Below are positions 8,757 through 17,512 of a DNA stretch of 64,000 nucleotides, piece after piece. This stretch comes from Thermoguttaceae bacterium. Its GTDB lineage: Bacteria; Planctomycetota; Planctomycetia; Pirellulales; Thermoguttaceae. The notes beneath the pieces are model-generated. The model searched no databases. It worked only from the letters and a program-made list of their open reading frames with translations, and was not told the origin of the DNA. The DNA lies in NCBI GenBank assembly GCA_017447865.1, contig JAFSMO010000096.1:1-64000 (forward strand), given 5' to 3'. The translations under genes and the position numbers were made by a program. Each line of letters opens with the position of its first letter. The stretch's first letter is position 1.

Positions 8757-8800
8757 TACCCTCTAGGGGAGTCGAACCCCTGTACTAGGACTGAGAATCC
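8757..8800. repeat. Attachment site: 44-bp tRNA-Glu fragment between the two elements
   Basis: Identical to 50487-50530, the 3' part of tRNA-Glu from the anticodon arm to the discriminator base. It is the left junction of the prophage and the right junction of the satellite. The identity ends at 8800/50530, where the flanks diverge. Confidence 0.95.
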
Positions 8801-8939
8801 AAAAATTCTAGGGGCTTTTCTGGCCGTGTTGATGCCTTTCTCAATGCGTCATATTTCGTATTTTAGCAGGTTTTCTTGACGTGTCAAGGGGGGGAGAATT
8901 GGCGGCGATTTTGTCGATTGTGTGGATTTATTTAGGGAG

Positions 8940-8992
8940 TTTTTCGGCCATTTTCGGTGTTTTTCGGCCATTTTTCGGCCATTTTTCGGCCA
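8940..8992. repeat. Direct repeats TTTTTCGGCCA, candidate int2 arm sites
   Basis: Copies at 8940-8950, 8960-8970, 8971-8981 and 8982-8992, with a degenerate unit between the first two, give a 10-11 bp period. The same 11-mer occurs at the other prophage end as an inverted pair (50391-50412). Position at both ends fits arm-type integrase binding sites. Confidence 0.65.
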
Positions 8993-9029
8993 AAAAAAGA
9001 GGGTTCTACTCGCAAAGGGAGTAGAACCC
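8992..9029 (-). terminator. Terminator of the prophage late operon
   Basis: Eleven-bp perfect stem GGGTTCTACTC/GAGTAGAACCC (9001-9011, 9019-9029) followed on the minus strand by a T-rich run (8992-8998). It lies 40 bases after the last late gene. Confidence 0.85.
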
Positions 9030-9068
9030 GGAAGGGGGTGCTTGGGACATAGATGTCCTTAGCAAACG

Positions 9069-9440
9069 TTATTCCCAGAGGCCACGGGGGCAGTGCTCGG
9101 TTTTCATGCGGAGTTTGTTCGAGAAAGCACTTTTGGCCGTGGAAAGGTTGCAGCCGCAGACCGCGCAGCGGTGGTCTTCCGTGTATTGGTCGCACATTTC
9201 GCAGATTTGGAGTATGTTGATCACTTCCTCGTCGGTGCGTGTTTCCATGCCTGTCGTGACGTGGCGCGTGACCGCCTCGGCATAGTGCGCCGCCTTGCGG
9301 AGCAGTCCCGGAGGCTGCTTCTGTCTCGGCTTGCCAGGGCAGGAGGAAAAAATTTTGGAAGGGTCCAGGGTGCGGATTTGCAGGCCGCAGACCTCACATT
9401 TGTAGTACTCGCCGTGAAGATGAATGAATTTGCAGATCAT
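9069..9440 (-). CDS. Cysteine-rich zinc-ribbon protein at the end of the late operon
   Basis: A 123-residue protein with two CxxC pairs at each end: CEVCGLQI, then CEMCDQYTEDHRCAVCGC, and a late Cys-Pro. It is likely to bind zinc. The start ATG overlaps the stop of the preceding gene region (TAATATG), so translation is probably coupled. Place in the operon suggests a minor virion or assembly protein. No enzyme signature is present. I cannot name a family. Confidence 0.7.
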   Translation of the reverse strand: MICKFIHLHGEYYKCEVCGLQIRTLDPSKIFSSCPGKPRQKQPPGLLRKAAHYAEAVTRHVTTGMETRTDEEVINILQICEMCDQYTEDHRCAVCGCNLSTAKSAFSNKLRMKTEHCPRGLWE

Positions 9441-9441
9441 A

Positions 9442-9852
9442 TTAATTTTGTTGTGATATGTCGATCTGGTTTCCGCAGTTGTCGTAAATTTGGCCTATGG
9501 CCCTATGCTGGATAGCATACTCAAGATAAGGTGTGATATACCAGCGAGAGTAGGCTCCGATGTAGCGGTAGTATGTGTCGCTTCCTAATGACCAGAAAAC
9601 GTTTTGTATTAGGCCCGTCGAAGGATCGCCAAAAGGGTCAGGGCAAGCGTCGAGGTCAACGGTATGCCCTTTCCACGTCACTCCGCAAAAAGCGCAGCTC
9701 AACTCGTAATTGTAGAACTGCGCCTGGATCACTGCCGGATCGCCATTTACGAACTGGGTGTGCCCGCAACACCCGCACGTAACCGCAATTTGTGCGCACT
9801 GCTGGGAACCGCACCCGCAGTCGGGGCAGTCTGTCATGATGATGTCAGGCAC
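9442..9852 (-). CDS. Cysteine-rich late protein
   Basis: A 136-residue protein with a cysteine-rich N-terminus (CPDCGCGSQQC, CGCCGH, CAFCGVTW) and an aromatic C-terminus. GTG 9852 follows GAGGAG at an ideal distance and overlaps the stop of the fibre gene, so I prefer it to the ATG at 9837. Probably zinc-binding and cotranslated with the fibre. The cysteine pattern resembles its neighbour at 9069, so the two may be related. Function unknown. Confidence 0.7.
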   Translation of the reverse strand: MPDIIMTDCPDCGCGSQQCAQIAVTCGCCGHTQFVNGDPAVIQAQFYNYELSCAFCGVTWKGHTVDLDACPDPFGDPSTGLIQNVFWSLGSDTYYRYIGAYSRWYITPYLEYAIQHRAIGQIYDNCGNQIDISQQN

Positions 9853-12253
9853 TCGGCTCCTCCTCTTCTTCCTCTTCTTCCGGCTCCGGGCAGTCGGCGC
9901 AGGCGAGGTAAGTGATCGTCTCGGTGATGCCGGAGATGGTCGCTCCGGTCAAGTCCACGGACGGGAGCGCGATGCGGTCCATATCCACATCGATCCAGCC
10001 TTCCTCACATAGAAGCGATGTGGGAACGTCCACATAGCACTGGCGCGTGTCCGATATGGTTCCTGTGACGTCGATGGAGACGCTGCCAGAAAGCGAGACC
10101 GGCACGCCGTTCAGTAGTGCATACTGTGGAGCTTCGCGGTCAAGCAGGCCGTGGATCTCCACACCCGAGGAAATATCCAGCGGGCCGGAAACGGTCACGG
10201 TGTCGGTGATCGTCGCCGTTCCGGTGGCGGTCGCACCCGTCGCACCGGTCGCGGTGCCCCTGATGGTTCCGGAGACGCCCAGCGCGGCGGCCCCGTGGGC
10301 GGAGCAGGTGCCGGATGCTTGGCACGTCCCGACGAGCTCGGCGTCTTCCGGGAAAGTGGCCGTGCCTTCGACCGTCCCCTCGGTGCTCATAGTGCCGGTA
10401 CCGGAGACGGTGAGTTTCGATCCGTCGAGCGTCGCGGTCGTGGGGACCTGCACACTGTCCGTCGTCGTGGTCAGGCCGTTCGTCCCCGCGGCGATGTTCA
10501 CGCCGTTGATGGTGAGGGAGGACGCCGAGGAGGAAAAGTCGTAGTCGCAGACCACATCGGAGGGGATGTTGATCTGGCCGGAAAGGGACGCGGTGACGCT
10601 GGCAAGGCTCGCGTTCGCCTTCAGAGCCAGGACCTTGATCTTCTCATAGTGCCAGGTACAGCCGCTGAAGTAAGTCTTGCTCGGGTCTCCATCGACCGCC
10701 TCCACTTCCTCGAAGATCGAGGAGAGGTCAAGCGTCACGGTCAAGTTCGAGAAAGTGACTGGCGTGGTATGCGAGCTGGAAAGCGTGCCGGAGATCCTGC
10801 CGGTCGTCGGCATCAGGTTCAGCGTGTGCGGGGTGGTATTGAGCACTGCGCTGGAAAGGAAGGTCTTTTGCGTGCCGCCGCTCAATGAAATGGCGTTTTG
10901 GCCGACTTCCACGTGACCTTGCAGGGTCGCCTCGCCTTCGACGGTCACGGTACCATCGACTTCCAGCGTCGGAAAGTTGTCATTGATGAGGCAAGTACCG
11001 GCCACGTTCGCGGTGCCGTTGACGTACACATTACCACGGGCCACGCCTTCACACGTGCCAGTGACATTGAGAGAGACGCCGCATAAAGGGACTTCGACCG
11101 ACGCCGAGCCGGAAAGCTCGCCGGTGAGCGAGACAGTGCTTTCCGACGAGATCGACGCGCCCGATATGATCACGCCTCGGCTGGCGGAAACTACATCGAG
11201 CTGGATCGGGGTCTCCTGAGAGCCAAGGGTCCCACTGAGCGTGATGTCATCTTCAGCTTTGGCCCCTGTCAGCGTGATGTCACCGGAAAGGCAGTACACC
11301 GGCGACTCTGTCGGGATACCCAAAGAGATGAGGTTCGTGTCGATTGCGACGTTGGTCACGACCGGCACGAAGTTCGTCGAGGGGGTGATCGTCCCGCCGG
11401 TGATTTGCAGGCCGGTGACGACTTCCATCTCCTTTTCCTCAAAATTCGCGTGGAAGTTCGGGATGGCGACCCACTTTTCAAGATACTGGTACCACAACGC
11501 CGGAACGACGTCTCCGGCTTTCCACGTCCCGCAGGAGTCCTCGCAGCCGCACAAGTTGAGGCCCTTCGGAGCGTAGATGGTGCGGATGATCGGACAGTCC
11601 GGCTGGAGGACCGTGCCGCACTCGTCGCATAGCTTGGCCGTGGTCGAGCTGCAGCACCCGAGGTCATTTTCAAGTTTCCACCAGACCCACTGCTCATCCT
11701 CGCCCATCGTGATGTACGACTGAAGGACCTCGCCCGTGCACTCCTGAAAGGATTCCGAAGGCTCAGCGTGCCACAAGATGCGGTTCAGGCCATAAGGCGA
11801 CGCGATGAGTTTGGAAGAGTCTTCCGGGATGGGGATCGCATAGGGGTAGTCCAGGCTGGCGCGTGTCCGGTAAAGGACGAAAACCGGACTTGGCCCGGAG
11901 CATACCCCCTGAGCGAAAGAACCGTCGGGGGCAGATTTTTGGAGCACGCTGACCATGTTCCACTCGTCGGTGGGCTTCACGCCGAGACTTTCCACGCCGT
12001 TTCTCATGCCTTCATTGATGAAGGTCTCGTCGTAGCGTTCCGGCCAGGTGGCGTTGTGGATGCGCAGGACCGCGAAGGGGTCAACGTCGTAGCCGCTCCC
12101 GTTCTCGACCTTGTTCTGGTCGTAGTCCCGGGGGGAGTTTTCGTTCTGCCGCGGCTGCGCCTGGTTGCCACGCAGGTACGCAGTTTGCTCGTTCGCCGCG
12201 TCGCGGTTCACCTTCTTTTTTTTCGGTTCTACATAGTCTCCGAACTGGGTCAT
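9845..12253 (-). CDS. Large tail fibre or adhesin-like virion protein
   Basis: An 802-residue protein. Residues ~60-260 are a globular part with cysteine pairs (CDECG, CGCEDSCG). Residues ~270-780 are almost entirely Thr/Ser/Val/Gly-rich short beta repeats (SGTLGSQET, VNGTANVAGTC, TGATGATATGT), as in trimeric fibres. The C-terminus has CADCPEPEEEEEEEE. It lies after the holin and tail-tip genes, where receptor-binding fibres are expected. A role in adsorption is inferred from composition and position, not from a recognised domain. Confidence 0.7.
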   Translation of the reverse strand: MTQFGDYVEPKKKKVNRDAANEQTAYLRGNQAQPRQNENSPRDYDQNKVENGSGYDVDPFAVLRIHNATWPERYDETFINEGMRNGVESLGVKPTDEWNMVSVLQKSAPDGSFAQGVCSGPSPVFVLYRTRASLDYPYAIPIPEDSSKLIASPYGLNRILWHAEPSESFQECTGEVLQSYITMGEDEQWVWWKLENDLGCCSSTTAKLCDECGTVLQPDCPIIRTIYAPKGLNLCGCEDSCGTWKAGDVVPALWYQYLEKWVAIPNFHANFEEKEMEVVTGLQITGGTITPSTNFVPVVTNVAIDTNLISLGIPTESPVYCLSGDITLTGAKAEDDITLSGTLGSQETPIQLDVVSASRGVIISGASISSESTVSLTGELSGSASVEVPLCGVSLNVTGTCEGVARGNVYVNGTANVAGTCLINDNFPTLEVDGTVTVEGEATLQGHVEVGQNAISLSGGTQKTFLSSAVLNTTPHTLNLMPTTGRISGTLSSSHTTPVTFSNLTVTLDLSSIFEEVEAVDGDPSKTYFSGCTWHYEKIKVLALKANASLASVTASLSGQINIPSDVVCDYDFSSSASSLTINGVNIAAGTNGLTTTTDSVQVPTTATLDGSKLTVSGTGTMSTEGTVEGTATFPEDAELVGTCQASGTCSAHGAAALGVSGTIRGTATGATGATATGTATITDTVTVSGPLDISSGVEIHGLLDREAPQYALLNGVPVSLSGSVSIDVTGTISDTRQCYVDVPTSLLCEEGWIDVDMDRIALPSVDLTGATISGITETITYLACADCPEPEEEEEEEEPSA

Positions 12254-12280
12254 TGTCGTCCTTTACCGGCTCCTGAATTT

Positions 12281-12520
12281 TCAGTCTTTGTCGGTCTCAT
12301 GCTCGCGGCGCTGATCCGCTTCTTTGAGCAGTGTCTCGCGCAGCTCCGCGATGGCTTCGGTCAGCTTCGCGATCCCGCCGTTCACCCGGGTGAGGGTGTA
12401 CCAGAAGAGGATGCCAAGGATGACTGTGGCGGAAAAGTCCTGGAATTGCTGGACTTCGGGGATCTGGGCGATGATCGCGGAAGCCGCGAACATGCTGAGG
12501 TAAAAAGGCGCGTCGTGCAT
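12281..12520 (-). CDS. Small membrane protein, candidate holin
   Basis: A 79-residue protein with a hydrophobic N-terminal half and one clear membrane segment (~28-45, SATVILGILFWYTLTRV), followed by a charged helix (LTEAIAELRETLLKEADQRREHE). Size, topology and position beside a peptidase gene fit a holin. A membrane-anchored structural protein is the alternative. Confidence 0.55.
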   Translation of the reverse strand: MHDAPFYLSMFAASAIIAQIPEVQQFQDFSATVILGILFWYTLTRVNGGIAKLTEAIAELRETLLKEADQRREHETDKD

Positions 12521-12524
12521 AGTA

Positions 12525-13478
12525 TCAAGCCTCCTTTGCTGCGGACGGGTTAAGAGTGGCGCGGATGGATGGATCGTAGGGCGCCTCGGTGAAAAGTACG
12601 GCGCAGAGGTCGTGGAAGGATCCGCTCATAAAGTCGCGGACCGTCTCCTCGGGCATCAGGCCGCAGAAGTCCGGCAGGTTGTCGATCATCGGATCGCCGA
12701 TCTTCCGGCGCTTGTAGATGGGACCGTGGGAGTTTCCCCAAGGGAAGTACCACTTCCCCATGTAGTACACCGCGCCGCCGAAGGCCGTCGCGTGGGACCA
12801 GCGCGATCCGCTTAGCTGCACGCAGTCCACGCCATTTTCGTCGGTGTAGGTCCCGGCGGAGACCGCGAGGTCATTCCCGACGAAGCAGGTATAACCGCAC
12901 TTGAGCAGGTCAATAATTGCTCCGCCCGGATCGTCGCCGTCGTAGAGCGAAAAGCCGATCTGGTGTCTGGCGGCGTTGCGGTTGGCTTCCTCGCTGCGGG
13001 CCGTGCCGATGTGGGCCGGGTCGTAGTCGCCCACGTCTTTCGCGAGGAAGTTCCCGACTTGGTTGCCGTACTTCGCGATCGCCGCGATGCTTTGGCCGCC
13101 ATAGGCGCTGCCGCCTTTAGAGATCAGCCACGTCAGCATCGGGTTGAACTTCTCGCACTTTTGCTCCGAGTACTGGAAGCGGCTTTGAATGATCAGGCGC
13201 ATCAGCGAGGCGTTTGCCATAGCGAAGCCGGCGCAGTTGGGTCTATACTCCTGAGAAGGCGTGAAAAGGTCCTGAGCATTGTCCCACCACAAGAAGGACT
13301 GCGGGACGTACTCGGGCGAGTCCAGCTTTTCGTGAAGCTCAGGCTCGAAGCTCGTCCAGTCGATAATGTTCGGCATCGTGTCGAGGTCGCGGTCCCACGG
13401 AACAGCGGAAGCGGCGATCTCTTTCAGTACCTCGGGCGTCTGTTCGTTCGGAATACAGCCACATTCGGGTATGATCAT
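12525..13478 (-). CDS. Papain-like (C1-type) cysteine peptidase
   Basis: A 317-residue protein with the papain catalytic set in order. Gln76 lies six residues before nucleophile Cys82 (SQEYRPNCAGFA), His229 is in SHATAFGG and Asn249 is in WGNSHG. The spacing matches Gln19-Cys25-His159-Asn175 of papain. There is no signal peptide. GGAGG precedes the ATG, which overlaps the stop of the next gene upstream (TAATG). It sits between the holin candidate and a secreted protein, so roles in lysis, entry or virion maturation are all possible. Confidence 0.75.
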   Translation of the reverse strand: MIIPECGCIPNEQTPEVLKEIAASAVPWDRDLDTMPNIIDWTSFEPELHEKLDSPEYVPQSFLWWDNAQDLFTPSQEYRPNCAGFAMANASLMRLIIQSRFQYSEQKCEKFNPMLTWLISKGGSAYGGQSIAAIAKYGNQVGNFLAKDVGDYDPAHIGTARSEEANRNAARHQIGFSLYDGDDPGGAIIDLLKCGYTCFVGNDLAVSAGTYTDENGVDCVQLSGSRWSHATAFGGAVYYMGKWYFPWGNSHGPIYKRRKIGDPMIDNLPDFCGLMPEETVRDFMSGSFHDLCAVLFTEAPYDPSIRATLNPSAAKEA

Positions 13479-14110
13479 TACTCCACCTCCTTTAAAAAGC
13501 CCTCGAAGGACGCTTTCACGTTCTGGACGCTTGAAAAGTCGGTGCGCTCGGTCCAGTCGTCCGTCAGCTTGCTCAGGGAGTCAGGCAAGTAGCAGGTCCT
13601 GCCATTACAGACCTGTCCTTTCGCCATGAGCGTCTGCTTGAACGCTGACCGGGCGCCATGAGGGGTCTGAATGGTTCCAGCGTCCACGCCGTCAATGACA
13701 GCAGTGAGCGCGGCTTTTGCGGCGGCTTTCTCCCGGTCCGTGAGTTTGATCGTCGGGCTGGGTGAAGGGCTGGGTTCCGGCGATGGTGACGGATCCGGGG
13801 CCGTGCCGATGGTCACGGTCGTTTGACTGATGACCGGCTTCGAGTTTTCCACACCGAAGAAGATGATCGTCAGCTCACAGTCCCGGCGAGCGACGAAGTA
13901 AAGCGTCTGCTCGTCCGAGTCTTTCGCCAGATCAGCCGCGTCCGGGGGATAGATCAAATAATCCCCCTTCACATCACTTTTCACCGTCGCCAGGCGTCCG
14001 GCGTCCACGCGCTCGGGCGCGGAGAGCGTCGCAGCACCGGAGACAGCCGGAAAGGCTCCAAAAAAAAGGAGCGCGGCGGTGAGGAAAAAAAGTTTGAGTT
14101 GGTTTTTCAT
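13478..14110 (-). CDS. Secreted protein with Pro-Ser linker
   Basis: A 210-residue protein. Residues 1-26 form a signal peptide (MKNQLKLFFLTAALLFFGAF, then AVSGA). A beta-rich domain (~30-105), a PSPSPEPSPSPSP linker (~113-126) and a helical C-terminal domain with a CNGRTC pair follow. ATG 14110 is chosen because the signal peptide begins there, and AAAGGAC lies upstream. Secretion is unusual inside a tail operon. It may act in lysis, surface exclusion or cell-wall interaction. Confidence 0.65.
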   Translation of the reverse strand: MKNQLKLFFLTAALLFFGAFPAVSGAATLSAPERVDAGRLATVKSDVKGDYLIYPPDAADLAKDSDEQTLYFVARRDCELTIIFFGVENSKPVISQTTVTIGTAPDPSPSPEPSPSPSPTIKLTDREKAAAKAALTAVIDGVDAGTIQTPHGARSAFKQTLMAKGQVCNGRTCYLPDSLSKLTDDWTERTDFSSVQNVKASFEGFLKEVE

Positions 14111-14132
14111 TGGTTCGTCCTTTCGTTGGGGT

Positions 14133-14999
14133 TCACCACTGGAGCGTGTTGAACCAGCTAAAATCGGCGTATGGGTAAACTGTCTCAACATAGGCCGCGA
14201 TCGGCTTCGGGATCGTGATCGCGGAGGTGCTGTCCTTCCGGTCGGCGTGCATAACCCAGAAGTACTGCATACCCTGCTTCGTCACGTGCTCAAAAGGCTG
14301 GATCGTGCCGTCGATGATCGGCGGTTTGGCCTCAAATTCGAAATTACAGCGGAACCAGAGGTCCCAGTCGCCCGTGAGCTCGTTTTTCTCCCGGTGGGAG
14401 TTCCCCGTGATGCCGAGGAAAAGGACCGAGCCGACCGGGAAGATCCACATCGCCTGCGCGTTCACCGAGCCGGTTATGTTGTGCATATAGGCGAGCTGGG
14501 ACGGGCCGAACTCCGTAGCTGGCAGGTCCGCCTCGATGGAAAAGCCCATCTGCGGGACGACTACATCGACCCCTTGAAAGAGGCCGTTGTTAAAGCCGAT
14601 ACCGTGCTTGAAGTCTGGCGGGTTGCCGGCCTCGTCGGTCGCTTTATACGACTGGGTTGCGTAGGAGTGGACCTTTTTCTCACGACCGCCTCGCGTCGAG
14701 AAGTGGAGCATGGCGAAGCGGGGATTGACGTCTTTCGGCTCCTTGACGTAGTGGCCGACTACCTCGTACACCGTGCCCCAGTTGTCCTGCTGGCCGGTGA
14801 CTTTCACGGTACGGAGGATGCAGTCGCGAAAAAAGGGGTACTGCCGGTTCATCAGCGTCCACGCCTGCCCCCAGGCGGTGCCGGCGTCGATATTCGACGT
14901 GGAGACGAGCTTGTAAGTCACATCGTGGCTTTTTTCGCCCGTCTTCCGGTTTCCGTCGCCGGTATAGTCGCCGTTCGGCGCAAAAAGTGCTACGCTCAT
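14133..14999 (-). CDS. Minor tail or tail-tip protein
   Basis: A 288-residue protein directly after the tape measure gene, with its ATG overlapping the tape measure stop (ATGA). It is beta-rich, with no signal or membrane segment. Position is that of a distal tail or tail-tip protein in siphoviruses, but I do not recognise the sequence. An aromatic C-terminus (YPYADFSWFNTLQW) is notable. Confidence 0.6.
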   Translation of the reverse strand: MSVALFAPNGDYTGDGNRKTGEKSHDVTYKLVSTSNIDAGTAWGQAWTLMNRQYPFFRDCILRTVKVTGQQDNWGTVYEVVGHYVKEPKDVNPRFAMLHFSTRGGREKKVHSYATQSYKATDEAGNPPDFKHGIGFNNGLFQGVDVVVPQMGFSIEADLPATEFGPSQLAYMHNITGSVNAQAMWIFPVGSVLFLGITGNSHREKNELTGDWDLWFRCNFEFEAKPPIIDGTIQPFEHVTKQGMQYFWVMHADRKDSTSAITIPKPIAAYVETVYPYADFSWFNTLQW

Positions 15000-17509
15000 T
15001 TCGTGTAGGCCCCCTCGTTCTTCTGCTCTTCTTTGATTTGGTCCGTATTGTCAAGCAGCTTCCGCAGTACGTCAAGCTGTTGCTGAGGAATATCGGAGAT
15101 GACCGCCGCGTCCATGCCATACGCCGAGAAGGTCCCGGCGCTGGAAAGCGTGGTCTGGACGGCCTCGGCGGTCTGCTCTTCGGTCTCTTTTCGGAGGCTC
15201 CCGACGGCGGAAAAGTACGCCTCGTTCTCCTTGTCATAGGCGGCTTGGGCCTCGCGAACCGCTTGCGTCAGCTCGTTGAGCGTCTTGTTGTCGGCTCCCT
15301 CCGCTTCGGCCTTTTCGAGCTTGTCCGTAGCTTTGTCCAGATCGTCTTTTGCCTTTTTGCGGGCCTCGCCGGATGCTTCCGCGATCGACTTGGCAAGCCC
15401 TTCCTGCGCCTGCTTGAGCTGGGCGTCGGCTTCGGGCAGACCCACGCCGGAAATGATGGCTTGCGCCTGGGCGTCACGTGCGGCCTGGACTTTCGCCTCG
15501 GCGGCGGCGACTCGCGGGTCTTTCTTTTCGAGCGCGTCCCGCTCTGGGTTGCGCTCCTTCCAGGCGGCGTACTCCTGATCCGCGGCTTTCTGCTGCTCTT
15601 GCGCGATCCCCTCGCCGATCTTCGCAAGTTCCTGCTGGCGCCATGTTTCGATGGCGTTGTAGCCTTCATAAAGGCCGGACGTGTCGCCTCCGGCTTTCTC
15701 CGTCAGCTCGATCTTCTTTTCCAGCGCGGCGATCTTCTCCTTGTACTTCGCGTCGAGCGCGGCGTAAGCCTTGGTGGTCTCGTCGCGGAAGTCAAGGTCC
15801 GCGTCTTCTTTCATGCCAGCGAGTTCAGCCTTGGCGGCGTTCTGGGCACTGCGGGCGGCGGTGCTTTCCTGCTTGAGCTGGGAGAGGGTCTTTGGCTGCT
15901 CTTGAGGCTTTGCAGGTTGCGCCGTGGTGATCCTACGGAGCGACTGCTGACGCTGCGTCAGTCCTGCCGCTTCTTTATCGAGTTCAGCAAGCTGCGCTTT
16001 TCTTTTTTGCGATCTTCCAAAGACTCCGAGAGCCTCTTGCTCTACAGCATAGGACAGTTTCGCGGTTCCCTTATTGTTGTATGCTCTTATCGCTTGAAAA
16101 TGTTTTTCTCGGTCTTTCTTCTCTTCATCCTCAAGTGCTTTCTTTTGCGCTTGAATGGCTTTCTTCCGCTCGTCGAGTGCGTCAATCTCTTTGTGGGCCA
16201 TCTCTTTATTGAGAATGGCTTGAGCCTCGACCATGCCGTGAATTTTTTTCTTGTTCTCGTCGATGGTGATCCCGAGTTTGCCGTATTTCCCTTCCAGCTC
16301 GTCGATGAGCGCCTGAGCCTCACGGATCTCCTCGTTGTTGAGTGGGTCTTCCATATCGGCGAGCTCTTGCAGTCGGTCGAAAAGTTTCTTATCGGCCTCG
16401 TTGGCGGCGAGGACGGCCTGCTCGTGCTTCTGCGCCTCCTCGTTCATCGCTTTGAGACGCTGCTCGGTCTCCTTGATCGCTTTGTTCCACATCGTCCAGG
16501 CGGCGGTGATGGCTCCGATGAGGACCGCGCCGCCGAGGAGGTAGGGATTGGAGAGCATGGCGACTTTCAGAGCGTTGAAGCCAGCGATCAGCGCGGGGAG
16601 CGCCGTCGTGACGGCCACGATGCCGACTTTGACCGTGGCGAAGGCCGCGACGCTGGCGCCGATGCTCGTCACCAGGCCGGAGTAGTCCTTGACGAACTTC
16701 GTGGCGATCTTGGCGCCCTGGGTCAGATAGTCCAGGACGGAAGAGATAGAGGGGGCGAGGTTCGCGATAAAGACGTTTGAGATGGCCGAGGCGGAGGTCT
16801 TCAGACGGTTCATCGCGTCGGTCATCTCGACGGCTGAGGCCACGCCTTCCTCACCCAGTACCGCGCCGATGTCTTTGCCTTCAGCCATGAGCTTTTTGAT
16901 CCCCGCCGCGCCTTCCTGGAAGAAAGGCAGAAGTTTGAAACCGGACTTCCCGAAAAGCTCCATCGCCACGCGGGTCTGCGTCGCTTTGTCACCGATGGCT
17001 GCGATGTGGTCGGCCAGCTTCATGAGCTGATCTTCTTCGGAGAGACCCGCGAAAGAGCCCGCGTCAATGCCCGCTTTGCCGAGCTTCTCGATAGCGGACG
17101 TGTCACCCATCGAAGCCGCGCCGAGCTGGTTCTGAAATTTTTTGATGCCGTCGGTCAGAATGTCGAAATTTGCCCCGCACTGCTCCGCGGCGAACTTCAA
17201 CGCGCCGAGAGACTCCACGCCGATGCCGACGCGCTGGGATGTCTTGGCCAGTGCGTCGCCGAACTCCATAAAGGTCGTCATCGCCTGCTTGAGCGGCGCG
17301 ATCACGTACTGGTGGGCCGCAGTATTAATGGCCATGAAGGCCGTACTCGCGGCGGTGACGGCGGAAGTGACGCCGCCCCACGAGCTCTTGTTTTTCTGGA
17401 GCTCGCCGTTCAGCCTGCCGACCGTCTTCTGCATGATCACAAGCTCGTTCTCGGCGGCTTTGACCTCCTGAGTGTTCGCGCTGATTTTTATGCTGAGTTC
17501 GTCGGCCAT
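14996..17509 (-). CDS. Tape measure protein
   Basis: An 837-residue protein. The N-terminus has the helical start typical of tape measures (LSIKISANTQEVKAAENELV). A glycine/alanine-rich domain follows at ~70-220, then two or three hydrophobic segments at ~225-335. A long charged coiled coil fills ~340-760 (EEKKDREKHF, KKAKDDLDKATDKLEKAEAE). Position after the tail chaperone pair is diagnostic. At about 0.15 nm per residue a tail near 125 nm is predicted. Confidence 0.9.
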   Translation of the reverse strand: MADELSIKISANTQEVKAAENELVIMQKTVGRLNGELQKNKSSWGGVTSAVTAASTAFMAINTAAHQYVIAPLKQAMTTFMEFGDALAKTSQRVGIGVESLGALKFAAEQCGANFDILTDGIKKFQNQLGAASMGDTSAIEKLGKAGIDAGSFAGLSEEDQLMKLADHIAAIGDKATQTRVAMELFGKSGFKLLPFFQEGAAGIKKLMAEGKDIGAVLGEEGVASAVEMTDAMNRLKTSASAISNVFIANLAPSISSVLDYLTQGAKIATKFVKDYSGLVTSIGASVAAFATVKVGIVAVTTALPALIAGFNALKVAMLSNPYLLGGAVLIGAITAAWTMWNKAIKETEQRLKAMNEEAQKHEQAVLAANEADKKLFDRLQELADMEDPLNNEEIREAQALIDELEGKYGKLGITIDENKKKIHGMVEAQAILNKEMAHKEIDALDERKKAIQAQKKALEDEEKKDREKHFQAIRAYNNKGTAKLSYAVEQEALGVFGRSQKRKAQLAELDKEAAGLTQRQQSLRRITTAQPAKPQEQPKTLSQLKQESTAARSAQNAAKAELAGMKEDADLDFRDETTKAYAALDAKYKEKIAALEKKIELTEKAGGDTSGLYEGYNAIETWRQQELAKIGEGIAQEQQKAADQEYAAWKERNPERDALEKKDPRVAAAEAKVQAARDAQAQAIISGVGLPEADAQLKQAQEGLAKSIAEASGEARKKAKDDLDKATDKLEKAEAEGADNKTLNELTQAVREAQAAYDKENEAYFSAVGSLRKETEEQTAEAVQTTLSSAGTFSAYGMDAAVISDIPQQQLDVLRKLLDNTDQIKEEQKNEGAYTK

Positions 17510-17512
17510 GGG

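Larger units (their letters stand above)
139..8800 (+). mobile_element. Candidate phage satellite integrated in tandem beside the prophage
   Basis: An island of about 8.6 kb with all genes on the plus strand. It carries an integrase, an AlpA/Xis-like protein, a TOPRIM primase, a D5-type helicase, a TerS-like HTH protein and a winged-helix regulator, but no capsid, tail, portal or lysis gene. Its right boundary is the 44-bp tRNA-Glu fragment at 8757-8800. Its left boundary is a degenerate form of the same site near 139-150. Base composition and codon choice look more AT-rich than the prophage and chromosome. Gene content resembles P4-like or PICI-type satellites. A decayed prophage or other integrative element is the alternative. 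Confidence 0.6.

Noticed and set aside
14987..16780. Antisense frame of 597 codons opposite the tape measure
   Set aside because: Shadow of the coiled-coil gene; no ribosome site and no domain.
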